Source: Ancylobacter mangrovi
GTDB lineage: Bacteria; Pseudomonadota; Alphaproteobacteria; Rhizobiales; Xanthobacteraceae
Direction of reading: 5' to 3'
Length of the DNA: 64,000 nucleotides
Assembly: GCF_024752355.1 (NCBI RefSeq)
Contig: NZ_JANTHZ010000012.1
Location: 124,001-188,000, forward strand
The notes beneath the pieces were generated by a model. It had not been told where the DNA came from. It saw only the letters and a list, made by a program, of their open reading frames with translations, and did no database searches. This document shows positions 53,998 through 64,000 of this stretch, piece after piece. Made by a program: the position numbers and the translations under genes. The stretch's first letter is position 1, and each line of letters starts with the position of its first letter.

Positions 53998-55239
53998 TCA
54001 GCGCCCGGCCTGAAGCGCCGCCAGCAGCTCGGGCGTGGGGTAGGAATCGGCCGGCATGCCGAGCCGCATCTGCTCCACCTTCACCGCCTGCCGCGTCGCC
54101 GAGCCGAGAATGCCGTCGACCCCGCCGACATGGTGGCCGCGCTGGTTGAGCAGCGTCTGGAGCTGCCTTACCTGCGACATGGACATCACCGGGATCGCCT
54201 TGCCCGCCCCGCGGTCGAACGGCCCTGCCCCGGCGACGCGGGTGGCGAGATAGGCCGCCGAGGTCGCGTAGACGAGCGAGTTGTTCCATTCGGTGAAGAC
54301 GTCGAAATTGGGATAGGCGAGGAAGGCCGGCCCGCTCCGCCCCATCGGCAGCAGCAGCGATGCGGTGAGTTGGTCGGCCGGCAGCTGCCCGCCGCCCGCC
54401 CGCACCACGCCCATGCGCGCCCACTGCGAACGCGGCAACTTGATCGAGAGATCCGCCTGGTCCCAGGGCAGGTTCTTGGGCACGCGCACCTCTTCCAGCC
54501 AGGGCTGGCCGCGCTTCCAGCCGAGCGCGCGGATGTAGTTGGCGGCCGAGGCCAGCGCGTCGGGATGCGAACGCAGGAGGTCGACCCGCCCGTCGCCGTC
54601 GAAGTCGACGCCGTAGTTCAGATAGTGGTCCGGCAGGAACTGGAACGAGCCGAGCTCACCCGCCCAGGGCCCGCGCATCGACTGCGTGGTCAGGTCGCCA
54701 CGGTCGATGATCTTCATCGCGGCGAGGAGCTGGGTGCGGAACATCTCCGCCCGCCGGCAGTCCCAGGCCAGCGTCGCGACCGAGCGGATGGTCGGCTTGT
54801 CGCCCATATTGGCGCCGAAATCCGTCTCCAGCCCCCAGAACGAGACCAGCACCGCCCCCGGCACGCCGAACTGCTGCTCGATCCGGTTGAACAGCGACTG
54901 GTTGCCGTTGATGAGCTGGCGCCCCTTCTGAATCCGGTAGTTCGCGACCATGCGGTCGGAAAACTGGAAGAAGCTCTGCGCGAACACGCCCTGCCGGCGA
55001 TCCAGCGCCACGATGTTGGGATCGTAGCGCACGCCGTCGAGCGCGGCGGCGGCGGCACGCGGCGAGACGCCCTGCGAGACCGCGTAGTTCTTGAACTGCG
55101 CCAGCCAGGCGTCGAATCCGGCACCGCTGGTGCCGCATTGCTGGAGTTGCTGGGCACTTGCGGCGAGAGGCGAGGCGAGAGGCGCACAGAGCGCCGCCGC
55201 GATGGCGACGCGGCGGAGCCTGGTGGTCAGGCGGCCCAT
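53998..55239 (-). CDS. lytic murein transglycosylase with C-terminal peptidoglycan-binding domain (MltB-like)
   Basis: This 413-residue secreted protein has a signal peptide (VAIAAALCAPLASPLAASA). The transglycosylase domain contains the catalytic Glu in SFWGLETDFGANMG near 150, then GELGSFQFLPDHYLNYGVDFDGDGRVDL near 212-239 as in MltB/SltB3. A C-terminal PG_binding_1 unit (QVRQLQTLLNQRGHHVGGVDGILGSATRQAV) spans about 361-391. No lipobox Cys is present, so it is periplasmic and soluble. Start 55239 follows GGGGGA. Confidence 0.93.
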   Translation of the reverse strand: MGRLTTRLRRVAIAAALCAPLASPLAASAQQLQQCGTSGAGFDAWLAQFKNYAVSQGVSPRAAAAALDGVRYDPNIVALDRRQGVFAQSFFQFSDRMVANYRIQKGRQLINGNQSLFNRIEQQFGVPGAVLVSFWGLETDFGANMGDKPTIRSVATLAWDCRRAEMFRTQLLAAMKIIDRGDLTTQSMRGPWAGELGSFQFLPDHYLNYGVDFDGDGRVDLLRSHPDALASAANYIRALGWKRGQPWLEEVRVPKNLPWDQADLSIKLPRSQWARMGVVRAGGGQLPADQLTASLLLPMGRSGPAFLAYPNFDVFTEWNNSLVYATSAAYLATRVAGAGPFDRGAGKAIPVMSMSQVRQLQTLLNQRGHHVGGVDGILGSATRQAVKVEQMRLGMPADSYPTPELLAALQAGR

Positions 55240-55403
55240 GAAGTTTCCCCCGAATGATTCGTGTTCGATTGGGCGACAGCTAAGCAATCTACAGGAAATG
55301 CGGCGACGGCGGGGTCACGGGCACGCAATCGGCGAGGCGATCGGGCACGAAGGCGCCTCTCCGGCGAATTGACCGGGCTCCGCCTTTGGTCGACTATGGC
55401 CCC

Positions 55404-55518
55404 GTTCCAAGGGGAGCCCCGCTAGGGGGCTGAGAAATCGCCGGCGGAGCCTTCGGGCTTTCGCGACGCGTTGACCCTTCGAACCTGATCCGGGTCATGC
55501 CGGCGAAGGGATCGGAAC
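55404..55518 (+). promoter_or_regulatory. TPP riboswitch (THI element)
   Basis: The conserved CTGAGA at 55430-55435 (GGGGGCTGAGAAAT) and the second arm GAACCTGATCCGGGTCATGC at 55481-55500, followed by CGGCGAAGGGA, are the two hallmark blocks. GTTCC/GGAAC can close the outer stem. A 90-base expression platform separates it from thiC, so control is probably by ribosome-site sequestration or termination. Confidence 0.95.
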
Positions 55519-55563
55519 CGAATGGCGCCTCGTGCCGACCGCGCAACGCCATCTTTCCCCTGA

Positions 55564-57462
<1,899 letters not shown>

Positions 57463-57466
57463 GGGC

Positions 57467-57498
57467 GTGCGGGCGGCTCCCCGGCGCCGCCCGCGCAC
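57467..57498 (+). terminator. hairpin after thiC, possible terminator
   Basis: GTGCGGGCGG pairs with CCGCCC-GC-GCAC (10 bp with a 2-base bulge) 5 bases after the stop, followed by a C/T-rich stretch with no U run. Confidence 0.5.
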
Positions 57499-57602
57499 CC
57501 TTCCCTCCCCCTGCCCCTGCCTCGCGCGGGGCCGGTTGTCACCGGGGACGGCGCAGCCCATTGTGCCGTCCCCGTCGTCCCAGGCTCCCCGTCGAGGCTT
57601 CC

Positions 57603-58301
57603 ATGCATGTCGTGATGCTGCTCTACCCGAACCTCACGCAGCTCGACCTCACCGGCCCCTACGAGGTGTTCGGCCGCTTTCCCGAGCTCGAGCTGCACCT
57701 CGTCTGGAAGACACGCGATCCGGTCGCCGACTGCCGTGGCCTCACCTTGCTTCCGACCCATGATTTTGCCGACTGCCCGCCGGCGGACATCCTCTTCGTG
57801 CCCGGCGGCCCGGGCCAGCTCGCGCTGATGGAGGACGCGGGGACCCTCGATTTCCTGCGGCGACAGGCGGCGGGCGCACGCTACGTCACCTCGGTCTGCA
57901 CCGGCTCGCTGGTGCTGGCGGCCGCCGGCCTGCTGGCGGGCCGGCGCGCGACCTCGCACTGGCTGTCGCTGGACCAGCTCGCCCTGTTCGGCGCGGAGCC
58001 GGTGGCCGAACGCGTGGTGATGGACGGGCCGGTCGTCACCGGCGCGGGGGTGACCTCGGGAATCGACTTCGCGCTCGCCCTCACCGCGCGCATCTTCGGA
58101 GAGGCGCGGGCGCGCCATGCCCAGCTCTTCATGGAATACGATCCCGCCCCGCCCTTCCCCGGCGGCTCGGCCACGACCAGCGAGCCGGCACTGGTGGCGC
58201 AGATCCGCGCCGAGACCGGCGCTTTCCAGAACCGTCGGAACGAGGCGGCCAAGCGTGCGGCGGCTCTCCTTTCGGCCGGTGCGGAAGGAGCGGCCTCGTG
58301 A
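57603..58301 (+). CDS. DJ-1/PfpI family protein (isonitrile-hydratase-like)
   Basis: This 232-residue glutamine-amidotransferase-like fold has the nucleophile-elbow Cys in SVCTGSLVLAAAGLL near residue 101. Conserved FVPGGPGQLALM and TSHWLSLDQL match the InhA/AraC-N-terminal subgroup, but no AraC DNA-binding domain follows. Related proteins hydrate isonitriles, but function in most is unknown. Its stop overlaps the Nudix start (GTGA). Confidence 0.88.
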   Translation: MHVVMLLYPNLTQLDLTGPYEVFGRFPELELHLVWKTRDPVADCRGLTLLPTHDFADCPPADILFVPGGPGQLALMEDAGTLDFLRRQAAGARYVTSVCTGSLVLAAAGLLAGRRATSHWLSLDQLALFGAEPVAERVVMDGPVVTGAGVTSGIDFALALTARIFGEARARHAQLFMEYDPAPPFPGGSATTSEPALVAQIRAETGAFQNRRNEAAKRAAALLSAGAEGAAS

Positions 58302-58735
58302 GCGCGCCGACCCGGCCCATCCCCGCTGTCCTTGCCGTCGTCGTGCGGGACGGAGAGGTGCTGCTGGTGCGCCGCGCCAACCCACCGGACCAGGGCCTGT
58401 GGGGCTTTCCCGGCGGGCGCATGGAGATGGGCGAGACCCATCTCGAGGCGGCGCTGCGCGAGCTCTCCGAGGAGACCGGCATCGTCGCCGACACGCCGCG
58501 CCTCATCACCGCGCTGGACTTCATCCAGCACGACGCGGCGGGCACGCTCGCCCATCATTTCGTGATGATCGCGGTGCTGTGCCGCTGGCGTGCGGGCGAG
58601 GCCGTCGCCGCCGACGATGCGCTGGAGGCGCGCTGGTTCTCCCGCGCCGAGATCGCCGGGCTCGGCGACAGCGCCAGCCTGAAGGTGGAGTGGCTGAGCG
58701 AGGCCGCCTTCTCCTTCGCCACCGAGACGACCTGA
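58298..58735 (+). CDS. Nudix hydrolase
   Basis: This 145-residue protein has an intact Nudix box GGRMEMGETHLEAALRELSEETGI at residues about 39-62 (GX5EX7REUXEEXGU). It resembles ADP-ribose pyrophosphatase/MutT-type enzymes; the substrate is undetermined. It starts at a GTG overlapping the upstream gene. Confidence 0.92.
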   Translation: MSAPTRPIPAVLAVVVRDGEVLLVRRANPPDQGLWGFPGGRMEMGETHLEAALRELSEETGIVADTPRLITALDFIQHDAAGTLAHHFVMIAVLCRWRAGEAVAADDALEARWFSRAEIAGLGDSASLKVEWLSEAAFSFATETT

Positions 58736-58750
58736 CGCGCGCCCACAAAG

Positions 58751-58777
58751 AAAAAGGGGCCTCCCGTGGGAGGCCCC
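58751..58777 (-). terminator. Rho-independent terminator of the first MFS gene
   Basis: Read on the minus strand, GGGGCCTCCC/GGGAGGCCCC forms a 10-bp stem with a minimal loop and is followed by TTTTTCTTTG, about 50 bases after the MFS stop. Confidence 0.92.
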
Positions 58778-58824
58778 GATACGTGTCGCGCCGGCCGGCT
58801 CGCGGCCCGCCGGCGCGTCGTCCG

Positions 58825-60162
58825 TCAGGCGTGCGCGGAAGCCGTGCCCGCCTTGCCCTCGATGACCGGCGTCGCCGGCGCGAGGGTCGACTTCGCGACA
58901 TGGGCGTTCAGCACCTTCGGCAGCACGGCGAGCGCGAGGAAGGCGGCGAACAGGTCCATGCCGGCGACGGTGTAGAGCACGGTCGACCAGGTGCCGGTCG
59001 CCTCCATCAGCACGTTGCCGATCGGCACGAACAGGGCGCCGATGCCCTTGGCGGTGTAGAGCACGCCGTAGATCTTGCCGATGTGCTTGGTGCCGAAGGC
59101 GTCGCCCGCCAGCGCCGAAAACAGCGAGTAGACCTCACCCCAGGCCAGGAACACCACGCCCGACAGGATCAGGAACGCCCACGGATTGTGGCCGAAATAG
59201 CCGAGCGCGATGATGCCGGTGCCTTCCAGCGAGAAGGCGATGACCATGGTCTTCTCGCGGCCGATATGGTCGGAGACCCAGCCGAACAGCGGACGCGAGA
59301 TGCCGTTCATCACGCGGTCGAGCATCAGCGCCAGCGGCAGCGCGGCCATGGTGAAGAAGTAGAGGTTGACCTCGAACTCCTTCACGCCGAGGTCCACGGC
59401 GATGACGCCGAGCTGGGCCACCGCCATCATGCCGCCCGTCACCACGCAGGTGAACATGAGCAGCATCAGCCAGAACAGCCTGGTGTTGAGCGCTTCCTTG
59501 AGCGTGTAGTCGCGCCGGCTCTGGCTGACCTTGCCGGACACCTTCACCTCGCCCGCCGCCGGCGCGCGCAGGAACCAGGCGGCGATGAAGGCGAGGCCGC
59601 CCTGCAGCAGGCCGAAGAAGAAGAACGTCTCCTGGAAGCCCGAGGAATCGATCATCGCCGCAATCGGCAGGATGGTCGCGGCCGAGCCCGCGCCATAGCC
59701 GCCCGCGGTGAGGCCGACGGCGAGGCCGCGACGGTCCGGGAACCACTTCAGCGCATTGTTGATGCAGGTGGCGTAGATGCAGCCGACGCCGACGCCGCCG
59801 ACCGCAGCGCCGAGATAGAAGCCGGGAAGGCTCATGGCCTGCGAGTTGATGACCCAGGCGGTGCCGATCATCAGCGCGCCGAAGGCCACCATCATGCGCG
59901 GGCCGAGCTTGTCGATGAAGTAGCCCTCGATCGGCGCCAGCCAGGTCTGGACGAGGACGAAAATGGTGAACGCAATCTGGATCGATGCGCGCTCCCAGCC
60001 GAAGGTTTCCTGGATCTCGGGGACGAACAGGGTCCAGGCGTACTGGATGTTGGCGGTCGCCACCATGCAGACGACGCCGACGGCAAGCTGAAGCCAGCGA
60101 CGGCCTTCCGAGAATTCCGCGCCGGAGCCCATGGGCGCAGGGGTGGACGTAGACGTGCTCAA
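58825..60162 (-). CDS. MFS transporter, oxalate/formate antiporter (OxlT) family
   Basis: This 445-residue carrier has twelve membrane helices. Conserved OxlT-type features include WLQLAVGVVCMVATANIQYAWTLFV in helix 1, QIAFTIFVLVQTWLAP, the KWFPDRRGLAVGL loop after helix 4 and MNGISRPLFGWVSDHIGRE at helix 8. The start is most likely TTG 60162, which has GAGGAG 8 bases upstream and gives STSTST after the initiator, like the paralogue at 60776-62077. The family exchanges oxalate for formate or moves other small (di)carboxylates; the actual substrate is not shown. Confidence 0.9.
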   Translation of the reverse strand: MSTSTSTPAPMGSGAEFSEGRRWLQLAVGVVCMVATANIQYAWTLFVPEIQETFGWERASIQIAFTIFVLVQTWLAPIEGYFIDKLGPRMMVAFGALMIGTAWVINSQAMSLPGFYLGAAVGGVGVGCIYATCINNALKWFPDRRGLAVGLTAGGYGAGSAATILPIAAMIDSSGFQETFFFFGLLQGGLAFIAAWFLRAPAAGEVKVSGKVSQSRRDYTLKEALNTRLFWLMLLMFTCVVTGGMMAVAQLGVIAVDLGVKEFEVNLYFFTMAALPLALMLDRVMNGISRPLFGWVSDHIGREKTMVIAFSLEGTGIIALGYFGHNPWAFLILSGVVFLAWGEVYSLFSALAGDAFGTKHIGKIYGVLYTAKGIGALFVPIGNVLMEATGTWSTVLYTVAGMDLFAAFLALAVLPKVLNAHVAKSTLAPATPVIEGKAGTASAHA

Positions 60163-60390
60163 GGGGCGATCTCCTCTCCCAATCGACAATTCGCCGCGGA
60201 TCGGCGTCCTTGTTGCGGGCCGGCCCATCGGGCCGATCCGGGCTCTTCCGGCCCCGGCGCACAGGGCGCCGCCGGCCGCGTTGCGCGACAGGTCCCTTGC
60301 CCCATCCCGTGACCCCTCGCGGGGGTTACTGAGGGTGACGCAGGGTTTCTTCGCCAATCCGCTGTGTGGCGACCATATTACACAATATTA

Positions 60391-60403
60391 TGTATGCCAA
60401 TTG
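60391..60403. promoter_or_regulatory. candidate GntR half-site TGTATGCCAATTG
   Basis: It contains GTATGC, shared with the palindrome upstream of the second MFS gene and with sites upstream of the second gntR. It lies about 230 bases upstream of the first MFS start. Confidence 0.4.
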
Positions 60404-60712
60404 CCTTTTTGAGGTGGGATACACCTAGGTAATATTCAGATTTATATTCTATATATTCTTAGAAAACTCAATTCATGTCAGATTTATTCGGGCATCCCCA
60501 CACCTTACGCTGCGTATCACGTCAGTTTCCGTCCGATATGCCCCTGTAATTCCCTAGCGTAAATACGACGACGAACCCGCCTCCCTCGCCTCGCCCTGCC
60601 AAGGCGTGCTGCCGGGCTTGGCGATTCGGGGCGGCGATTACGTTCGGATTTCTGGAAGCTTGCTGACGTCTCGCCCGCGGGTCCCGCACGGCCGGAAGCG
60701 GCCGGCACAAAC

Positions 60713-60739
60713 AAAAAGGGCGCGCCCGCAGGCGCGCCC
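60713..60739 (-). terminator. Rho-independent terminator of the second MFS gene
   Basis: On the minus strand GGGCGCGCC-TGCG-GGCGCGCCC (9-bp stem) is followed by TTTTTGTTTG, about 40 bases after the stop of the second MFS gene. Confidence 0.92.
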
Positions 60740-60775
60740 GAAAGAAAGGGTCCGAAGACCGAAGATGGAAGCGGA

Positions 60776-62077
60776 CTACTCCGCCGCCATCGCCGAGGTC
60801 GACGCCGCCTGCGCGGTGCGCTTGCCGTGCGCCTGGCGCAGCGGCTTCAGCACCACGATCGCCATCACGGCGGCGATGATGTTGAGGGCCGCGGCCGACA
60901 GGAACACCGCCTGCCAGTTGCCCGTCATGGTGGTGATGATGCTGGTGAACGGCACGATGATCGCCGCCGTGCCCTTGGCCGTGTACAGCAGGCCGGCATT
61001 GGTGGTGGCGAAACGGGTGCCGAAGGCATCGCCGCACATGGCGGGGAACAGGCTGTAGATCTCGCCCCAGGCGAAGAACACGAGGCCGGTCAGGATCACG
61101 AACATGAACGGGTTGTGGCCGAGCACGCTCAGCGCGTAGATGCCGACGCCCTCGATGGCGAAGGCGAGGAACATGGTGTTCTCACGGCCGATCTGGTCCG
61201 ACACCCAGCCGAAGAAGGGGCGCGTCAGGCCGTTCAGCACGCGGTCGATGGCCGCGGCGAAGGTCAGCGCCGGCAGGGTGATGCCGATCAGCGTGACCGG
61301 GGCCTCGGAGATGCCGAAGTCCTTGGCGATCGGGCCGAGCTGGGCGGTCGCCATCAGGCCGCCGGCGGCCATCATGACGAACATCGCGTACATGACCCAG
61401 AACAGCGGGGTGGAAAGCATCTCCTTCGGCGAGAAGTCGCGGGCCGACTGGGCGACCTTGGTGGCGACGTTCACGGCGAACTGGGCGATCTGCTCCTTCT
61501 TCGGCGCCATCAGGAACAGCGAGAGCACGGTGATGACGATGCCCTGGCCGATGCCGAAATAGAAGAAGGCCGCCTCGTAACCCTGACCCTTGATCATGTT
61601 CTGGATCGGGATGACGGTCAGCGCCGAGCCCGCGCCGAAGCCGGCCGCGGTGATGCCGGCGGCGAGACCGCGGCGATCCGGGAACCACTTGAGCGAGTTG
61701 CCGACGCAGGTGCCGTAGACCGCGCCGGCGCCGATGCCGCCGACCGCCGCGGCGATGTAGAGCACCGTCAGCGACATGGCGTAGGCGTTCAGCACCCAGG
61801 CGAGGCCGCACATGATGCCGCCGAACAGCACCACGACGCGCGGGCCGTACTTGTCCACGAACCAGCCCTCGACCGGCACCAGCCAGGTCTCGGTGACGAT
61901 GAAGATCGAGAACGCGACCTGGATGGCGGCACGATCCCAGCCGTGACGCTCCTGGATCGGGCTCACGAAGAACGTCCAGCCGTACTGCATATTCGCGATC
62001 ATGCACATGCAGATCACACCGAACAGCAGCTGGAGCCAGCGCGTCTTATTCATTGATGACGTTACGGCAGTGCTCAT
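60776..62077 (-). CDS. MFS transporter, oxalate/formate antiporter (OxlT) family, paralogue
   Basis: This 433-residue twelve-helix carrier is similar to the gene at 58825-60162 along its length: WLQLLFGVICMCMIANMQYGWTFFV, KWFPDRRGLAAGITAAGFGAG, LNGLTRPFFGWVSDQIGRE and GLVFFAWGEIYSLFPAMCGDAFGT. ATG 62077 has GAGGAA 7 bases upstream. Both copies share tandem orientation, their own terminators and separate promoters, so they are independently regulated. An 18-bp palindrome lies about 130 bases upstream. The substrate is probably a small carboxylate. Confidence 0.92.
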   Translation of the reverse strand: MSTAVTSSMNKTRWLQLLFGVICMCMIANMQYGWTFFVSPIQERHGWDRAAIQVAFSIFIVTETWLVPVEGWFVDKYGPRVVVLFGGIMCGLAWVLNAYAMSLTVLYIAAAVGGIGAGAVYGTCVGNSLKWFPDRRGLAAGITAAGFGAGSALTVIPIQNMIKGQGYEAAFFYFGIGQGIVITVLSLFLMAPKKEQIAQFAVNVATKVAQSARDFSPKEMLSTPLFWVMYAMFVMMAAGGLMATAQLGPIAKDFGISEAPVTLIGITLPALTFAAAIDRVLNGLTRPFFGWVSDQIGRENTMFLAFAIEGVGIYALSVLGHNPFMFVILTGLVFFAWGEIYSLFPAMCGDAFGTRFATTNAGLLYTAKGTAAIIVPFTSIITTMTGNWQAVFLSAAALNIIAAVMAIVVLKPLRQAHGKRTAQAASTSAMAAE

Positions 62078-62692
62078 TTTATTCCTCGAACGTTTCCGAA
62101 CGTAAGTGGTGAAGGGTTTATTGTTCTTGTTGTTGAATCCACACACGACCAGCCCCTTCCGCAGGAGTTCGGTCAGAGATCGTTGGGGAATATAGCCGGA
62201 TTTTTTTGTTATGCAAAATTTTGCATACCAGCCATCCCCAACGGCAGGAGCGGGAAACTTCCCTAACGTAAGTTTCCCTTGGGGAATGCTTGCCCTCATC
62301 TTTACCTAACGGAATGTCGACCGATCCTTCCATGCCGGCTCCCGGCCGAGCCATGCGGCAGGCGCAGGCATGCGCCGGCTGCCCGCCGGACGCTTCGTGC
62401 GGCCGCGTACAGCGTGACGAGGGGTGCGGAAATGAAGGGAATCAAGCCGTCGCGCGGCGCTTCATCGGGCCGGAAGCGGCCCGTCGCGACATCCGCCCGG
62501 GCGGACCGGGGTACGGCAAAACCCGCTGATGGACATTCATTATATGTTATATGATGTTGAGAACGCCTGTCGGGGCCCGGGAGAATCGGGCGCCGATCCC
62601 AAAAGATCGAGCCGCCGGCACGGGCCAGCCCCGCTGCCGGACCGAACGCTCGGCGACAACAACAAAACTCACTATGGAGAGGACCCCGACCT
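62078..62692. other. divergent intergenic region (615 bases) between MFS and gntR
   Basis: It holds promoters for the minus-strand MFS gene and the plus-strand gntR. Seen features are the 18-bp palindrome at 62210-62227 and an imperfect ATTATATGTTATATGAT repeat near 62538-62554 upstream of gntR. No coding frame is supported. Confidence 0.65.
62210..62227. promoter_or_regulatory. candidate GntR operator TATGCAAAATTTTGCATA
   Basis: This perfect 18-bp palindrome, continuing on one side as GGTATGCAAA when read on the minus strand, lies 133 bases upstream of the second MFS gene. It is a likely dimer site for the GntR regulators encoded next door. Confidence 0.65.
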
Positions 62693-63391
62693 GTGGAAAG
62701 CGCCGACCAGACGAGACTGAACATCGCTCCCCTCGCGGCCAATACCAGCCTGCGCACGCTGGCCTATGATGCCATCAAGAAGGCCATCACCGAGATGGAC
62801 ATGTATGGCCAGGAGAGCGAGATCCGGCTCGACGAACGGCAGCTCTCGCAGGACCTCGGGGTGAGCCGCACGCCCATCCGCGAGGCGCTCACCGTGCTGG
62901 AGCAGGAGGGCTTCGTGCGCTCCGTGCCGCGGCGCGGCATCTTTGTGGTGCGCAAGTCGAAGGGCGAGATCATCGAGATGATCATCGTCTGGGCGGCACT
63001 GGAGAGCATGGCCGCGCGCCTCGCCGCCGAGCGCGCGCGCGACGACGACATCGCCCAGCTCCGCGACATGTTCCACGATTTCGACGACGACGCGCCCTCC
63101 GAGCACATGAACGAGTACTCGGACGCCAATATCCGCTTCCACCAGACCATCATCCGCCTCTCGGGCTGCCAGATGATCGCCGAGATGACGGCGAACCTGT
63201 TCATCCATATCCGCGGCATCCGCGCCGTCTCGGTGCGCCAGGAGAACCGCTCCGAGCGCTCGCTGCAGGAGCACCGCGCCATCATCGCCGCGCTGGTGGC
63301 GCGCGATGCCGACCTCGCCGAGCGCCTGGTGCGCGAGCACACGCTGGGCCTCGCCGCCCATGTCGAGAAGCACGGCCGCTTCCCCTCCTGA
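62693..63391 (+). CDS. GntR family regulator, FCD (FadR-type) subfamily
   Basis: This 232-residue regulator has an N-terminal winged helix-turn-helix (LRTLAYDAIKKAI, LDERQLSQDLGVSRTPIREALTVLEQEGFVRSVPRRGIFV, residues about 22-85). The all-helical FCD effector domain carries the metal-binding pattern D..FH near 146-150 and the later His residues (EHRAII; REHTLG). The start is GTG 62693 with AGGA upstream. FCD regulators sense small carboxylates. It is divergent from the OxlT-type gene and is its probable regulator. Confidence 0.92.
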   Translation: MESADQTRLNIAPLAANTSLRTLAYDAIKKAITEMDMYGQESEIRLDERQLSQDLGVSRTPIREALTVLEQEGFVRSVPRRGIFVVRKSKGEIIEMIIVWAALESMAARLAAERARDDDIAQLRDMFHDFDDDAPSEHMNEYSDANIRFHQTIIRLSGCQMIAEMTANLFIHIRGIRAVSVRQENRSERSLQEHRAIIAALVARDADLAERLVREHTLGLAAHVEKHGRFPS

Positions 63392-63661
63392 GCGGGCGCC
63401 CTGCGGGGCCCGGGCCGGCGACGCTGCCCGGACCTGAGCCCCGGCCCCATCCCGCGCCGAATCCGACCCGCGGAGCCCTGCCCTCTCGCCGACAAGCCGC
63501 CGGGCGGCCCGCTCCGCCCACGCTGCGGGCGGCGCCCGGCAGTCCCTTCCTGGCCCGCGAATCGGCCTGCCGCCTCAGGCGCTTGGCACGCCGCGCCGGA
63601 ACTTTTGAACACCGCCCGGCGCATTCTGTTCAGCCCGCCTCGCCATGCGTGCCAAGCCGTG

Positions 63662-63674
63662 GTATATTGCATAC
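63662..63674. promoter_or_regulatory. candidate GntR site GTATATTGCATAC
   Basis: GTAT-N5-ATAC inverted repeat about 180 bases upstream of the second gntR, sharing GCATAC with the palindrome upstream of the MFS gene. Confidence 0.4.
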
Positions 63675-63797
63675 TGTAAATGCGATGCGCCTCGTAAACC
63701 CGACAGACAGAAAGGGATTGGGCGCATACGTGACGATAGGGAAAGAGGAGCGCGGCCGCTCCCGGCAGAGGGGACATTCCAATTGACACGTTGGTAT

Positions 63798-63809
63798 TTG
63801 GTATGCCAA
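63798..63809. promoter_or_regulatory. candidate GntR site TTGGTATGCCAA
   Basis: TTGG and CCAA arms flank TATG, 45 bases upstream of the second gntR start and just downstream of a TTGACA box, a position suited to autoregulation. Confidence 0.5.
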
Positions 63810-63853
63810 TGTTTCCGGAATTCCCCGGCGGATTTTCCGCAGAGGACATTTCG

Positions 63854-64000
63854 GTGAGCAGCAAGGCGGTACTGAACAAGCGTTGGCAAAGTGGTGAGCA
63901 CGGCCTGGCCATCGAACGACTGCCGGCCAAGGAGAGCTTCAAGAGCAAGGCCTACGCCGCTCTGAAAGAGGCGATCACCAACATGAACATCTACGGCTCC
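63854..64000 (+). CDS. GntR family regulator, N-terminal part (cut by window end)
   Basis: The open frame begins at GTG 63854, 7 bases after AGAGGA, and runs off the window after 49 codons. Residues 30-49 (FKSKAYAALKEAITNMNIYG) parallel LRTLAYDAIKKAITEMDMYG of the complete GntR upstream, so this is a paralogue with a longer N-terminal leader. The HTH core and effector domain lie outside the window. Confidence 0.8.
   Translation, partial: MSSKAVLNKRWQSGEHGLAIERLPAKESFKSKAYAALKEAITNMNIYGS

Larger units (their letters stand above)
60163..60775. other. intergenic region (613 bases) between the two MFS genes
   Basis: The first 200 bases are GC-rich leader. The part around 60361-60560 is AT-rich and likely holds the promoter/operator of the first MFS gene, including TGTATGCCAATTG. 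The 3' end holds the terminator of the second MFS gene. No convincing gene was seen in it. Confidence 0.65.
63392..63853. other. intergenic region (462 bases) between the two gntR genes
   Basis: The first 200 bases are GC-rich with weak hairpins (for example CCGCCC/GGGCGG at 63514-63532). The last 200 are AT-richer and contain two GTATGC/GCATAC-bearing repeats and a TTGACA at 63783-63788. No gene is supported. Confidence 0.6.

Noticed and set aside
60606..61058. 150-codon plus-strand frame
   Set aside because: It crosses the terminator and the C-terminus of the second MFS gene on the opposite strand.

Overview
The window is high-GC DNA (roughly 65-70% by eye) packed with short-gap and ATGA/TGATG-overlapping operons. 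Gene content and protein character (alpha-type Zur, alpha-type IspG, (R)-3-hydroxybutyrate dehydrogenase, NtaA-type flavin monooxygenases, several solute ABC importers, OxlT-like MFS carriers with FCD-type GntR regulators) point to an alphaproteobacterium of the order Hyphomicrobiales, possibly near Xanthobacteraceae (Ancylobacter/Starkeya/Xanthobacter). The genus is an inference. No rRNA, tRNA, CRISPR array, prophage or insertion sequence was seen, so this looks like ordinary chromosome with accessory metabolic cassettes.

Layout. 1-1.8 kb: 5' part of a patatin-like hydrolase with a long Ala/Lys/Pro-rich N-terminal tail, behind 3-hydroxybutyrate dehydrogenase (polyhydroxybutyrate metabolism). 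2-7.3 kb: zur, ispG, an AT-rich orphan gene, asd, and a DUF1007/NicO metal-transport pair. 7.3-14.1 kb: acetoacetate decarboxylase, WD40 protein, SDR and CobW metallochaperone, then a zinc-uptake operon (His-rich small membrane protein, znuC, znuB, znuA) behind a palindromic Zur-box candidate. 14.3-15.7 kb: ppa and a phosphoribosyltransferase. 15.7-24.2 kb: a divergent catabolic locus (Ldh-type dehydrogenase, creatininase family, RidA; NMT1-like ABC importer, cytosine-deaminase-like amidohydrolase, FAD oxidase, NAD(P)H oxidoreductase). 24.3-29.5 kb: MarR regulator, D-2-hydroxyacid dehydrogenase, tandem AprI-domain protein, dihydropyrimidinase and an M20 carbamoylase.

30-37.9 kb: a four-gene carbohydrate ABC importer followed by gpsA, a HAD phosphatase and a GT20 synthase that resembles glucosylglycerol-phosphate synthase much more than trehalose-6-phosphate synthase. 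Together they look like a compatible-solute (glucosylglycerol) synthesis and uptake cassette. 38.2-46.4 kb: two paralogous NtaA/SnaA/DszA-type monooxygenases facing a PotFGHI-like ABC importer with a LysR regulator. 46.4-47.1 kb: an AT-rich gene desert with a GntR-type palindrome.

47.1-58.8 kb: mostly housekeeping and small-operon genes (radC, map, a double-GNAT protein, aminotransferase, LprI-like protein, sugar kinase, cation diffusion facilitator, lytic transglycosylase, TPP riboswitch with thiC, DJ-1/PfpI protein, Nudix). 58.8-64 kb: two paralogous OxlT-type MFS carriers on the minus strand and two paralogous FCD-GntR regulators on the plus strand (the second cut by the window end). Their intergenic regions share GTATGC-containing inverted repeats, suggesting a dicarboxylate/oxalate-type transport regulon.
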